Assembly (NCBI RefSeq): GCF_914484835.1
Contig: NZ_CAJZAR010000028.1
Location: 186,001-250,000 of the forward strand
Source: Paraburkholderia tropica
GTDB taxonomy: Bacteria; Pseudomonadota; Gammaproteobacteria; Burkholderiales; Burkholderiaceae
Direction: 5' to 3'
DNA length: 64,000 bases
In this document: piece after piece, positions 17,754 through 26,457 of the stretch
How the letters are laid out: each line of letters opens with the position of its first letter
Numbering within the stretch: the stretch's first letter is position 1
Notes under the pieces: generated by a model
Database searches by the model: none
The model's input: only the letters and a program-made list of their open reading frames with translations
What the model was told of the DNA's origin: nothing
Position numbers and translations under genes: made by a program

Positions 17754-17880
17754 CGAACAAGACGAGCGAATCCGACCCTGGTGCCGAACGCGGAAACTGA
17801 ATGAAGCGCCGCCGCGCTGGCCAACCCGTAACGCCAATTACGGTAGTGTGCGCACGAGGAACCAGGCTCGCAGAAGTCGC

Positions 17881-18525
17881 CTAATTTTTGATGTTTTCCT
17901 CGCAATCGCTCCAATAGCGCAGCGGATCGCCATGTTGTGGGTAACGTGAACTGAGCCACAGTGACAGCTTGCCCCAATCCGGATGATGGGTACCCGTTTT
18001 CGCGGACCAGATTGACGATCTCTCGAGGATCTGGCCGTTTCCTCTATCTCGGACAACGAGGCTGCCCAGTCCACTTGAACTGTTCGTCTGCGACTCAACC
18101 AGATACCTCGGCAGAATCCGGACTTCGGCGTCCTCGGCCCATCCAAAAAGGGCGCGGACCACACCCGTGGCGTCGCGCAACTCTATCGGGCCACTCTGCG
18201 GACGAACGGCTGTCCATCCCTCGGGAAATTCGGCGACAACGAGCTTTCCCTCTTCCCGCACCCACCTCACGCGCCATGCGCGCACCATCGCCTCGCGCAA
18301 GGCGGATACCGACGCGTATCCAGCAGGCAATGTGATGGCTAGCGGGAGCGTGATGAGGTTGTCTTTCCAGAGCTTGGCTTCGTCGTCGATGCGTTTGCTC
18401 TCGGTGAACATCCCTGTGTCGAATGGGTTCTCGGGCCGACTTGACACGCGTGCGTTCGACGCGGGAAGTCCCTCGAAGAGTCGTTCAGCATCAAGACGTG
18501 TGAGTTTCGCCTTTCCTTTCTTCAT
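17881..18525 (-). CDS. Hypothetical protein, 214 residues
   Basis: The start at 18525 is supported by GGAGAGAGGCAA directly before ATG. The protein begins with a basic Lys-rich segment (KKGKAKLTRLDAERLFEGLP) and has no membrane helix. The middle (LREAMVRAWRVRWVREEGKLVVAEFPEGWTA) and the C-terminus (HHPDWGKLSLWLSSRYPQHGDPLRYWSDCEENIKN) look like a folded cytoplasmic domain. I do not recognise it. It is convergent with the 104-residue gene, and both lie beside tRNA-fMet, a place where accessory DNA often collects. Confidence 0.6.
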   Translation of the reverse strand: MKKGKAKLTRLDAERLFEGLPASNARVSSRPENPFDTGMFTESKRIDDEAKLWKDNLITLPLAITLPAGYASVSALREAMVRAWRVRWVREEGKLVVAEFPEGWTAVRPQSGPIELRDATGVVRALFGWAEDAEVRILPRYLVESQTNSSSGLGSLVVRDRGNGQILERSSIWSAKTGTHHPDWGKLSLWLSSRYPQHGDPLRYWSDCEENIKN

Positions 18526-18839
18526 TTGCCTCTCTCCAGCATGATTGATGTCTCGCGAATACCCGGACCCCGACAACCGAAGGCACGCGTTGTTGAGCGG
18601 GCGAGTGATCTTGTCTGGGGCTATTCGCGGGTTCGCTAGTTCGCGGCGACGTCGAAGCGCATGGCGCGGCGTGTGTCGTCATCCATGCGCCGAAAGCGTG
18701 GTGCGATCGATCCATGGTGAATCGGATGACAGTGACGGGCAGCGCTCGATTGCGCGATGACGTTCGCGGATAGACGATGTTGGCGTGTTACCGCTTGAGC
18801 GTGGTCGATTGTGATTTTCGCCTGCGTCAACCGAAGGAA
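18526..18839. other. Intergenic stretch with no recognised gene
   Basis: These 314 bases separate the 214-residue orphan gene from yciH. Open frames here are short and lack ribosome sites or recognisable domains. I see no tRNA, terminator or clear operator. Confidence 0.5.
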
Positions 18840-19211
18840 TTAGCCCCCGGCGCGCTTCACCCGATGACCGGACTTTTTGAGCGCTTCGATAATACGGTCA
18901 CAGTGGTCGCCCTGCACCTCGATCACGCCATCCTTGACCGTTCCGCCCGAACCGCAGGCGGTGCGCAATTGTTTGCCGAGCGACGCGAGGGCAACGGGGT
19001 CGAGCGCCAATCCTCTCACGACCGTCACGCACTTTCCGCCTCGGCCTTTGGTCTCGCGAAGTACCCGCGCGACGCTGTCCCCCGGTGCTTGTGTCTGGGC
19101 AATCGTCTTGCATACACATTGCGCGACCGTGCGCCGGCACTCGGGACACATCCGTCCGCCATCTGTGGAGTAGACGAGGCCACCCTTCGAACTGCTCTTG
19201 ACGATAGACAT
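18840..19211 (-). CDS. yciH: YciH/SUI1-family translation initiation factor-like protein
   Basis: A 123-residue protein with an N-terminal Cys cluster (RMCPECRRTVAQCVCK, about residues 20-35) and a C-terminal SUI1/eIF1-like fold: RETKGRGGKCVTVVRGLALDPVALASLGKQLRTACGSGGTVKDGVIEVQGDHCDRIIEALKKSGHRVKRAGG-type motifs. The GRGGK...VRGL and GxGGT...QGDH segments are the family signature. Bacterial YciH influences start-codon discrimination. The start at 19211 is preferred to an in-frame TTG two codons upstream. It is a stand-alone gene. Confidence 0.9.
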   Translation of the reverse strand: MSIVKSSSKGGLVYSTDGGRMCPECRRTVAQCVCKTIAQTQAPGDSVARVLRETKGRGGKCVTVVRGLALDPVALASLGKQLRTACGSGGTVKDGVIEVQGDHCDRIIEALKKSGHRVKRAGG

Positions 19212-19337
19212 GCACAAAAAGACATAAAGGCCGGCAATCAGCTAGTTTAGCAGGTTGCGTTTGCGCCTCATGAGCGCGTTCTATCGGCATCCCGTGCGGG
19301 CGGGTCTGCAATCATGAAGAAAGGGCGGCCGTGCGAG

Positions 19338-20114
19338 TTAAAGGCAGGAACGAGAAAGCGTGAGTGCAGCATTCTTCACGCTGGTTTCCACGCGCATGCG
19401 CAGGCTTTCATCGACGGAGAATGCGGTATTGGGTCCCGCGATGCTGAGTGCGGCAAGCACTCCGCCGCGGCTGTCGCACACGGCTGCCGCGCAGGAGTCG
19501 ACGCCTGCTTCGAGCCCGGAAAAGCTCCAGGCGCAGCCGTTCGTGCGGATGACGTCGAGCGTGGCGTCCAGCGTCGCCCAGTCAGCAGGGCGCTCGTTGG
19601 ACGGATGTTGTTCATAGCGCGCTTGCACCGCGCCCTTGGGCAGACACGCGAGCATGGCGAGCCCCGGCGTCGCGTGATGCGCGGGAATGCGGCTGCCCGC
19701 GCGAATGCGGGTCACGAGCGGCGTATCGGGCGTTTCGCAAAGCAGATAGACGATCTCCGCGCCTTCGAGCACCGCGAGAAACGCCGAAAGCCCGGTCTGT
19801 TCGACGAGCACCGGCAGGATCTGCCGCGCGCGCGCCGTGAGATCCGAGGCGCCGAGCGCGCTCGCGGCGAGCGTCAGGAACGGCATTCCGAGCCGATGCG
19901 AGCCGCCCGCCGGATGCTCCTGGATCAGTTCCGCGGCCTTGAGCGACTCGATGAGCCGCATCACGGTCACCCGGTTCACGCCGATCTGCCGCGCGACGTC
20001 GCTGAGGTTGGCGGTCGAGCCGCCTTCCGCGATGTAGCGCAGCAGGCGAAACGCCCGCTCGACGGGTGAACTGGCCGCATCGGCGGACGGGGGTGAAGAC
20101 GTATCCGTATTCAT
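19338..20114 (-). CDS. IclR-family transcriptional regulator
   Basis: A 258-residue regulator. The N-terminal winged helix-turn-helix covers about residues 15-75 (AFRLLRYIAEGGSTANLSDVARQIGVNRVTVMRLIESLKAAELIQEH), followed by the IclR effector domain (about 85-250: ILPVLVEQTGLSAFLAVLEGAEIVYL, HATPGLAMLACLP). It lies 33 bases downstream of the flavin monooxygenase on the same strand, so the two are probably one operon. It is the likely local regulator of the divergent aromatic oxygenase genes; IclR proteins of this kind commonly sense aromatic acids. Confidence 0.9.
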   Translation of the reverse strand: MNTDTSSPPSADAASSPVERAFRLLRYIAEGGSTANLSDVARQIGVNRVTVMRLIESLKAAELIQEHPAGGSHRLGMPFLTLAASALGASDLTARARQILPVLVEQTGLSAFLAVLEGAEIVYLLCETPDTPLVTRIRAGSRIPAHHATPGLAMLACLPKGAVQARYEQHPSNERPADWATLDATLDVIRTNGCAWSFSGLEAGVDSCAAAVCDSRGGVLAALSIAGPNTAFSVDESLRMRVETSVKNAALTLSRSCL

Positions 20115-20147
20115 CTGATCCTGTTGAAAGGCGTGGCGGCTATTGGC

Positions 20148-21269
20148 TCAATGCAGCGGCACCGTCCACGCGTCGTAACCATAGACCCAGTCGGCGTTGC
20201 CGCCGGTCTTGAGCCAGTTGTTGCCGCGCGAGCCGATCTGCACGCGCGCCGTGCGTTCCTGCCGCGCACGCGCGTAGCGCGCGAGCGCGTCGTCGAGTCC
20301 GGCGGGCGCCACGTCGGTCAACGCGCGCGAGAGCACCACGGCATCCTCGATCGCCATGCCCGCGCCTTGCGCCATGAACGGCATCATCGGGTGGCAGGCG
20401 TCGCCGAGCAGCGTCATGCGCGCACCGCTCCACTGCGGCAACGGATCGCGAATATACAACGCCGAGGCGAGAACCGTGTCGCAGGCGTCGAGCAGCGCGC
20501 GCGCTTCGGGGTGAAACGCGGCATAGGCGCGGCGCAGCGCGTCGGGGTCGCCGGGCAGCGTCCACGACTCGTTGGTCCAGTCGCTTTGCGACGTGGTCGC
20601 GAAAATGAATACGTCGCGGCCCCGGTTGAGCGGGAACGTGACGATCTGCAAGTCGTCGCTCGGTCCCCACCATTTCACGAACGCACCGGTGTCGATGCCG
20701 CTCAGGCGCTCGGCGGGCACGACCGCGCGATACGAGACGATGCCCGTGAACTGCGGATGCTCCGCACCGAACAGATGGCGGCGCACGCCCGAGTGGATGC
20801 CGTCCGCGCCGATCACGAGGTCGAATGCGTGCGACGTGCCGTCCGCGAGCGTGATCGTGGCCGCGTCGGCGTCCTGCGCGAACGAGACCGTGCGCTGGCC
20901 AAGGTGCAGCACGCCGGGCGCGAGCGCGGCTTCGAGCGCGCTCATCACGTCGGCGCGGTGCATCGTCAATTGCGGCGCGCCGTACTGGCGCTCGGCTTCG
21001 TCCGACATGGCGAGCCGCGAGGTTTCCTCGCCGGTGTCCCACGTGCGGCTGATGCGGGCATTGGGCCGCGCGGCGGTCTCGCGCAACTGCTCGCCCACGC
21101 CGAGCCCGTCGAGCGCGCGCACCGCGTTCGGCGTGAGATTGATGTCGGCGCCCACGCGCCCAAAGCGCTCCGCCTGCTCGAACACCGTCACGCGATGTCC
21201 CGCGCGGTGCAGGGCGATCGCCGCCGCCAGTCCGCCAATTCCGCCACCCACCACTCCAATTTTCAGCAT
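20148..21269 (-). CDS. FAD-dependent aromatic monooxygenase (NicC / salicylate-hydroxylase-like)
   Basis: A 373-residue class A flavin monooxygenase. It has GVVGGGIGGLAAAIALHRAG (FAD-binding, residues 5-24), the DG motif IGADGIHSGVRR (about 158-169) and LLGDACHPMMPFMAQGAGMAIEDA (about 286-309). FVKWWG and the ending WVYGYDAWTVPLH resemble 6-hydroxynicotinate 3-monooxygenase (NicC) and salicylate hydroxylases. It should hydroxylate, possibly with decarboxylation, an aromatic or pyridine acid using NAD(P)H and oxygen. ATG at 21269 begins the canonical FAD fold; upstream in-frame codons are not needed. It is divergent from the Rieske oxygenase. Confidence 0.88.
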   Translation of the reverse strand: MLKIGVVGGGIGGLAAAIALHRAGHRVTVFEQAERFGRVGADINLTPNAVRALDGLGVGEQLRETAARPNARISRTWDTGEETSRLAMSDEAERQYGAPQLTMHRADVMSALEAALAPGVLHLGQRTVSFAQDADAATITLADGTSHAFDLVIGADGIHSGVRRHLFGAEHPQFTGIVSYRAVVPAERLSGIDTGAFVKWWGPSDDLQIVTFPLNRGRDVFIFATTSQSDWTNESWTLPGDPDALRRAYAAFHPEARALLDACDTVLASALYIRDPLPQWSGARMTLLGDACHPMMPFMAQGAGMAIEDAVVLSRALTDVAPAGLDDALARYARARQERTARVQIGSRGNNWLKTGGNADWVYGYDAWTVPLH

Positions 21270-21298
21270 GTCTGTCTCGTCCGTCGGGCTCGTTGATG

Positions 21299-21334
21299 TG
21301 TTCAAAAATGAACATATAGAACATAAATGAACCG
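21299..21334. promoter_or_regulatory. Palindromic operator candidate in the divergent aromatic-cluster promoter
   Basis: TGTTCA-AAAA-TGAACA at 21299-21314 is a perfect inverted repeat. It is followed by GAACATAAATGAAC at 21319-21332, which repeats the same half-sites. It lies about 30 bases upstream of the monooxygenase start, in the 284-base gap between it and the Rieske oxygenase. It is a good candidate binding site for the IclR regulator encoded in the same cluster (inference). Confidence 0.6.
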
Positions 21335-21553
21335 ATATTCTGCGGCGAGAGTTTTTTGACATCAAGCAAAAAATGCATCCGCCGACAGGACTCGGCGCGA
21401 CCCGGGCCTCGCGATGACGGTTGAGACGATCGGCGACTTTTTTGGATTTTGAGGCAGTTGTGGGCGTGGAGGGCGTCGCGAAAAATGCATTCATCGACGG
21501 CCATGCACTGCTTTCGCATGACGCCGCGTTTCCAACGAGTGAGGACACAAGAC

Positions 21554-22909
21554 ATGTTGAGCGCTGAAAAAAACCGCTTGCTGACCGAGGTGGGACCGGG
21601 CACGCCGATGGGCGACTACCTGCGCCGCTACTGGCATCCGATCGCCGGCGTGGCGGAATTCGACGACAAGGCGGTTCGCCCCATTCGTCTCTTCGGCGAA
21701 GACCTCGTGCTGTTCAAGGATCTGAGCGGCACGTTCGGGCTGGTGCAGCGCCGCTGCCCGCATCGCAATGCCGATCTCGCATTCGGCTTCGTCGAGCAGT
21801 GCGGCTTGCGCTGCGCGTATCACGGCTGGGAATTCGATGCGAGCGGGCAATGCACGCATCAGCCGTTCGAGGAAATCGTCGACGTCGACGCGCGCCTGCG
21901 CCAGAAAACGAAGATCACGGCCTACGAAGTGCGCGCGAAGGCGGGCATGATCTGGGCGTACATGGGCGCCGCGCCCGCACCGGAATTGCCCGACTGGGAG
22001 CCGTTCAACTACGCGAACGGTTTCGCCCAGGTCGTGATGGCCGAGATTCCGTGCAACTGGTTCCAGTGCCAGGAAAACTCCATCGACCCGATCCATTTCG
22101 AGTGGACTCACAACAACTGGACCTCGCGCCAGCAGGACAGCCACGCCGAACACGTGCCGACGCATCTGCGCACGCTGTACGAGGAGTTCGAGCACGGCTT
22201 CGTCTACAAGCGGCTGCGTGCGCATGAAAACGAAGCGAACCCGATGTGGACCACGGGCCGCGTGACGCTCTGGCCGAATGCTTTCTATCTCGGGCATCAC
22301 TTCGAATGGCGCGTGCCTATCGACGACACGAACACGCTCAGCATTCTCTGGGTGCTCAACAAGGTGCCGAAGGAGCGCGAGCCCTACGTGCAGGAACATA
22401 TTCCCGCGTGGTACGGGCCGCTGTACGACGAGCAGGGCGAGTGGATCACCACGCATGTTGCGAATCAGGATTTCGCTGCGTGGGTCGGGCAGGGCGCGAT
22501 CACCGACCGCACGAAGGAAACGCTCGGCGCGAGCGATCGCGGCATCGTGATGCTGCGTCGGCGCTTTTTCGAGGAACTCGAAGCGGTGGCCGAGGGCAAG
22601 ACGCCGAAGGGGCTCATCACCGATCCGCAGGCGAACCACAACGTATTTTTGCCGTCGGCGTGCCGTGACGAAATGATGAACGGCTTGACGCGCGAGGCGC
22701 TGGCCGCGCATCCGCTGCTGGGTGCGTATCTGCGCGACTTCATCGGCCAGTATGGTCAGCCGGAGGCCGTGCGCGAGGCGTATGAAGCGGCGATCGGGCA
22801 GAAGGTCGAGCGCGCGCGGTTCTTCTCCGTGCATGGCGTGCGCGCCAACGCAGACGCCGCCGCTGCCGACGCGGACGCCGACGCCGCTCCGAACAGCGAA
22901 GCGGCCTGA
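21554..22909 (+). CDS. Rieske non-haem iron aromatic oxygenase, alpha subunit (phthalate/phenoxybenzoate dioxygenase type)
   Basis: A 451-residue oxygenase. The Rieske [2Fe-2S] ligands are C68, H70, C87 and H90 (RRCPHRNADLAFGF...GLRCAYHGWEF). The mononuclear iron ligands are D178, H181 and H186 in ENSIDPIHFEWTHNN. Length and layout match the alpha-only phthalate 4,5-dioxygenase/vanillate demethylase-like group, which pairs with an FMN/[2Fe-2S] reductase, encoded next here. GAGG precedes the ATG at 21554. The Ala/Asp-rich C-terminal tail is probably disordered. The substrate is probably an aromatic acid; it cannot be specified from sequence. Confidence 0.92.
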   Translation: MLSAEKNRLLTEVGPGTPMGDYLRRYWHPIAGVAEFDDKAVRPIRLFGEDLVLFKDLSGTFGLVQRRCPHRNADLAFGFVEQCGLRCAYHGWEFDASGQCTHQPFEEIVDVDARLRQKTKITAYEVRAKAGMIWAYMGAAPAPELPDWEPFNYANGFAQVVMAEIPCNWFQCQENSIDPIHFEWTHNNWTSRQQDSHAEHVPTHLRTLYEEFEHGFVYKRLRAHENEANPMWTTGRVTLWPNAFYLGHHFEWRVPIDDTNTLSILWVLNKVPKEREPYVQEHIPAWYGPLYDEQGEWITTHVANQDFAAWVGQGAITDRTKETLGASDRGIVMLRRRFFEELEAVAEGKTPKGLITDPQANHNVFLPSACRDEMMNGLTREALAAHPLLGAYLRDFIGQYGQPEAVREAYEAAIGQKVERARFFSVHGVRANADAAAADADADAAPNSEAA

Positions 22910-22946
22910 CGCCGCTCCCTTTGTGATTCTCCGGAAGCCTCGTCAC

Positions 22947-23939
22947 ATGATGAACGACTCCACTCACGGCGCGGGCACGGGCACGAACGCGCGCTTGCAG
23001 GCGCGCGTGCGCACGCTGCGCCACGAGGCGCAGCGCATTGCGAGCATCGAACTGGTGCCCGTGGAAGGCGAGGTTTTTCCGCCTTTCACGCCCGGCGCGC
23101 ATCTCGACGTGCATTTGCCCAACGGCCTCACGCGCAGCTACTCGCTCGTCAACGCGCCCGAGGATCAAGGCCGCTATGTGATCGGCGTGCTGCACGACGA
23201 AAAGAGCCGCGGCGGTTCGCGCTGGCTGCACGAGGAACTGCGCTGCGGCGCGACGCTGTCGATTGGCGCGCCGCGCAACAACTTCGCGCTCGACGAAGCG
23301 GCGTCATCGACGCTGCTGGTTGCGGGCGGCATCGGCGTGACCCCGATGCTGTGCATGTACCGCAAGTTGCGTGAACGCGGGCGCGCGGTGCAGTTCGTCT
23401 ATTGCGCGCGCAGCCGTGCACAAGCCGCGTTTCTCGACGAACTGGCCGCGCTGGGCGGCGACGTGCAGCTGCATTTCGACGACGAACACGGCGGCCGTCC
23501 GTTCGATCTCGCCGCTTGCCTCGCGCGCCAGCCCAGCGACGTGCACGCGTATTGCTGCGGTCCCGGCGCGATGCTCGATGCGTTCCAGTCGGCGTGCGCC
23601 GAGGCGGGCATCGACAACGTGCACATCGAGCGCTTCGCGGCAAGCGCGCCGGTCGAGAGCGCGCAGCGCACCGGCTACACGGTGGAACTCGCGCGCAGCG
23701 GCCGGACGTTGTTCGTACCGGCTGGCAAGCCCTTGCTCGACGCGTTGCTCGACGCCGATGTCGACGTCGAATACAGCTGTCGCGAAGGGCTTTGCGGCGC
23801 GTGCCAGACGCGCGTGCTCGGCGGCTGTGTCGATCATCGCGACAGCGTGCTCACGCAGTCCGAACGCGCCGCGAACGACGCGATGATGATCTGCGTGTCA
23901 GGGGCGCAAAGCGGCACGCTGGTGCTCGATCTCGCCTGA
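22947..23939 (+). CDS. Oxygenase reductase (flavin plus C-terminal plant-type [2Fe-2S]; VanB/PdR family)
   Basis: A 330-residue reductase. It has a flavin-binding barrel with RSYSLVNAP (63-71), an NAD domain with LLVAGGIGVTPMLCMYRKL (123-141) and CCGPGAMLDAF (203-213), and a C-terminal ferredoxin domain with C278, C283, C286 and C316 (YSCREGLCGACQTRV). It transfers electrons from NAD(P)H to the adjacent Rieske oxygenase. The start could also be the second ATG at 22950. The order oxygenase-reductase-permease is typical of aromatic-acid operons. Confidence 0.93.
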   Translation: MMNDSTHGAGTGTNARLQARVRTLRHEAQRIASIELVPVEGEVFPPFTPGAHLDVHLPNGLTRSYSLVNAPEDQGRYVIGVLHDEKSRGGSRWLHEELRCGATLSIGAPRNNFALDEAASSTLLVAGGIGVTPMLCMYRKLRERGRAVQFVYCARSRAQAAFLDELAALGGDVQLHFDDEHGGRPFDLAACLARQPSDVHAYCCGPGAMLDAFQSACAEAGIDNVHIERFAASAPVESAQRTGYTVELARSGRTLFVPAGKPLLDALLDADVDVEYSCREGLCGACQTRVLGGCVDHRDSVLTQSERAANDAMMICVSGAQSGTLVLDLA

Positions 23940-24055
23940 TCACGTCTGACCCTTCACGCATCGCGCGCTGATGCGCGCGATGTCCCGCTGTTTTCCTGCT
24001 GTTTCCCCGTTGTTTCCTGTCCCTTTCACCCAGAAACGTTTCCTTCGAGGACACG

Positions 24056-25468
24056 ATGGAACTGACACGTCTTGCGAATGAGTACGAGACGATCGACGAC
24101 GCGCACGTCGCCGGTCGGCATGAAGCCGCGCTGATCTCCGCGCGCATCGAACGTCTGCCGTTCACGCGCTGGCATACGCGCGTGCTCGGCATGATCGGCC
24201 TCGTGCATATGACCGACGCCTTCGACGCGCTGACTATCGCGTTCGTGATGCCGGTCCTGATGGGCCTCTGGCATCTCACGCCCACCGAAGCGGGCTTGCT
24301 GGTGTCGAGCGGCTATGTGGGGCAGACGATCGGCGCACTGCTGTTCAGCGCCGCCGCCGAGCGTTTCGGACGCCTGCGCGTGCTGCGCTGGCTGCTCGTG
24401 CTGCTGGCGCTCGGCAGCGTGGCGTCGGCCTTCGCGCCCGGCTATGCGGTGTTCATTGCGCTGCGCTTTCTGCAGGGCATCGGCCTGGGCGGCGAGTCGC
24501 CGGTTTCGGCGACCTACATGAACGAAGTGTGTCCCGCGCGCATTCGCGGACGCGTGATCTTCGTGCTGCAATCCACGTTCGCGCTCGGCAATCTCGTGGC
24601 AGCCGTCGCGGCGCTCTGGCTGATTCCGGCCTACGGCTGGCAGGTGATGTTTCTCGTGGGCGGCTTGCCGATCGTGCTGGCGGCGATCCTGCCGCGCGTG
24701 GCGCCGGAGTCGCCGCGCTGGCTCGCGATCAACGGCCGCGCCGACGAAGCGCGCGTCATCGTCGACGCGATGGAGCGCACCGCATCCGGCGCGCAGCGGC
24801 TGGACGCAAGCACGCTCGACATCGCCGTGACCGGCACGCCCGAGCGCAAGGAATCGTTCCGGGCGCTGTTCGCGCGCGGCTTGGCGCGACGCACGCTGGT
24901 GGTCTGGCTGATGGCGGGCTGCGGCAGCCTGACGACTTACGGGATTCTGGTGTGGCTGCCGTCGCTGTATCGCACCGTTTATCACTTGCCGCTGGAGGTC
25001 GCGCTGCGCTACGGCATGGTGAGCATGATCGCGACGCTGCTCGGGACGTTCATCGGCACTTTCGCGATCGACTGGCTCGGCCGCAGGAAGACGTTCGCGA
25101 TCGCTTTCCTGGGCGCGGCGCTGCCCATGTTCTGGCTGGCCCTGAGCGGCACGCGCGTGAGCGCTGTCGAGGTGCTTGTGCTGGCCTCGGTGAGCGTCGC
25201 GATGATTGCGATCGTGCAGTGCGGTATCTACGTTTATGCGCCCGAGGTCTATCCCACTCGCATTCGCGCGACCGGCGCGGGCGCGGCATCGGCGATTACG
25301 CGCATTGCGTCGGTGATCGGACCGCTGGTGATTGGCGCGTTGCTAACGTATCTGCGTGTCGAAGCGGTGTTTGGTTACTTCGCGCTGGTCTCGCTGCTCG
25401 GCGCGATGGTGGTCGGTGTATTCGCGCTCGAAACACGTGGACGCAAGCTCGATGAGATCGCGGCTTGA
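24056..25468 (+). CDS. MFS permease for the aromatic-acid cluster (AAHS/sugar-porter-like)
   Basis: A 470-residue carrier with about 12 membrane helices and a 40-residue cytoplasmic N-terminus. Signatures include MTDAFDALTIAFVMPVL, AERFGRLRVLRWLL, RFLQGIGLGGESPVSATYMNEVCPARIRGR and the second-half repeat DWLGRRKTFAI and APEVYPTRIRATG. It is co-directional with the oxygenase and reductase; the 116-base gap contains a GAGGACACG ribosome site. It probably imports the aromatic substrate. A converging GntR gene follows. Confidence 0.9.
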   Translation: MELTRLANEYETIDDAHVAGRHEAALISARIERLPFTRWHTRVLGMIGLVHMTDAFDALTIAFVMPVLMGLWHLTPTEAGLLVSSGYVGQTIGALLFSAAAERFGRLRVLRWLLVLLALGSVASAFAPGYAVFIALRFLQGIGLGGESPVSATYMNEVCPARIRGRVIFVLQSTFALGNLVAAVAALWLIPAYGWQVMFLVGGLPIVLAAILPRVAPESPRWLAINGRADEARVIVDAMERTASGAQRLDASTLDIAVTGTPERKESFRALFARGLARRTLVVWLMAGCGSLTTYGILVWLPSLYRTVYHLPLEVALRYGMVSMIATLLGTFIGTFAIDWLGRRKTFAIAFLGAALPMFWLALSGTRVSAVEVLVLASVSVAMIAIVQCGIYVYAPEVYPTRIRATGAGAASAITRIASVIGPLVIGALLTYLRVEAVFGYFALVSLLGAMVVGVFALETRGRKLDEIAA

Positions 25469-25649
25469 ATGTAGAGGGTGTCATTGTGCGCCAAAGACTC
25501 TGCCGCCCGATGCGCTTTCCATGAACCGAGCCAGCATCGAAAGCAGGGCGGCTGGCAGAGTGTGATTAGTGCGCCCCGTGGCCGATGCACATGTGGCTGA
25601 TAGACATTCGACGAACTCCGGGCCGCTGGAATCCCTTGAAGGTCGCTTA

Positions 25650-26339
25650 TCAATCGTAGTTGATCGAAAACTCGGGCGAACCGTTCATGGCCTCAACGAG
25701 AGACTTGCCGCTGCGAGACACGTGTTCGAAGGCGAGTTTCTCTGCTGCAGCCGCATCGCGAGCGACGATCAGCGCGACCAGTTCGCGGTGATCTCTGAGC
25801 ATGCGGTCCAGGCTTCCGGCATGCATGGTGTTCGTCCAGCGGATGTAGACGCGCGCGAGATCGACTACCTGCGCATAGTGGTTGCTGAGGCGTGCATTGC
25901 CCGACAAATCGACAATGACGGTATGCACTTCGAGATCCGCATGCGCGATGGCGTCGCGGTCGCCGGATTCCACGGCGGCGAGGAGTGCCGCCAGTGAATT
26001 CTCGAGTACCTCGCGGCCCGCGTCGTCCAGGTTTTCGGCCGCAAGACGTGCGGCCAACGCCTCTAGTGTGCTGCGAACGGCGTAGAGATCCTCCGCATCC
26101 TTCACGGTCAGAGACATGACCTCCCAGCCGGAATACGGATGTTGCACGAGCAGGCCTTCGCCGGAAAGGCGCTCCATCGCGGAGCGCACGGTCGAGCGCG
26201 AGAGCCCGATCTGTTCGGCAAGGCCGATCTCCGTCAGTCGTGTTCCGGGCGCGATGCTACCCGCCGCAATCGCGTTGCGGATCCAGTCGGCCGCCTGGTG
26301 CCCCAATGCTTTTTTGTTAATACCGGCGATTTTTTGCAC
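25650..26339 (-). CDS. FCD-domain GntR-family regulator of the gluconate-dehydrogenase-type operon
   Basis: A 229-residue regulator. The winged helix-turn-helix spans about 10-70 (GHQAADWIRNAIAAGSIAPGTRLTEIGLAEQIGLSRSTVRSAMERLSGEGLL), and the FCD ligand domain about 80-215 (VRSTLEALAARLA, DLEVHTVIV, RDHRELVALI), with the His/Asp residues that bind metal in this family. GTG at 26339 is chosen because AAGGAGCGCCGC lies directly before it; the upstream frame runs through an operator-like palindrome. It is divergent from the dehydrogenase operon and probably controls it and itself. Confidence 0.88.
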   Translation of the reverse strand: MQKIAGINKKALGHQAADWIRNAIAAGSIAPGTRLTEIGLAEQIGLSRSTVRSAMERLSGEGLLVQHPYSGWEVMSLTVKDAEDLYAVRSTLEALAARLAAENLDDAGREVLENSLAALLAAVESGDRDAIAHADLEVHTVIVDLSGNARLSNHYAQVVDLARVYIRWTNTMHAGSLDRMLRDHRELVALIVARDAAAAEKLAFEHVSRSGKSLVEAMNGSPEFSINYD

Positions 26340-26385
26340 GCGGCGCTCCTTCCCGTGTCGGGAGTCTAGGTCCTGAGTCGGCGAA

Positions 26386-26402
26386 TTGTCAACAATTAAC
26401 AA
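26386..26402. promoter_or_regulatory. Operator candidate 1, TTGTCAACAATTAACAA
   Basis: This 17-base sequence differs by one base from the copy at 26469-26485. It lies 47 bases upstream of the GntR-regulator start, in a position suited to autoregulation. Confidence 0.65.
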
Positions 26403-26457
26403 AAATGTACACGAAATCTGGGACGCTTAATTGACCTGCGACCTAGCGTCGCGCTAC

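Noticed and set aside
25490..25565. Imperfect inverted repeat (ACTCTGCC ... GGCAGAGT) between convergent MFS and GntR genes
   Set aside because: The arms are about 50 bases apart and interrupted, so it does not form a convincing terminator; it may be a degenerate one.
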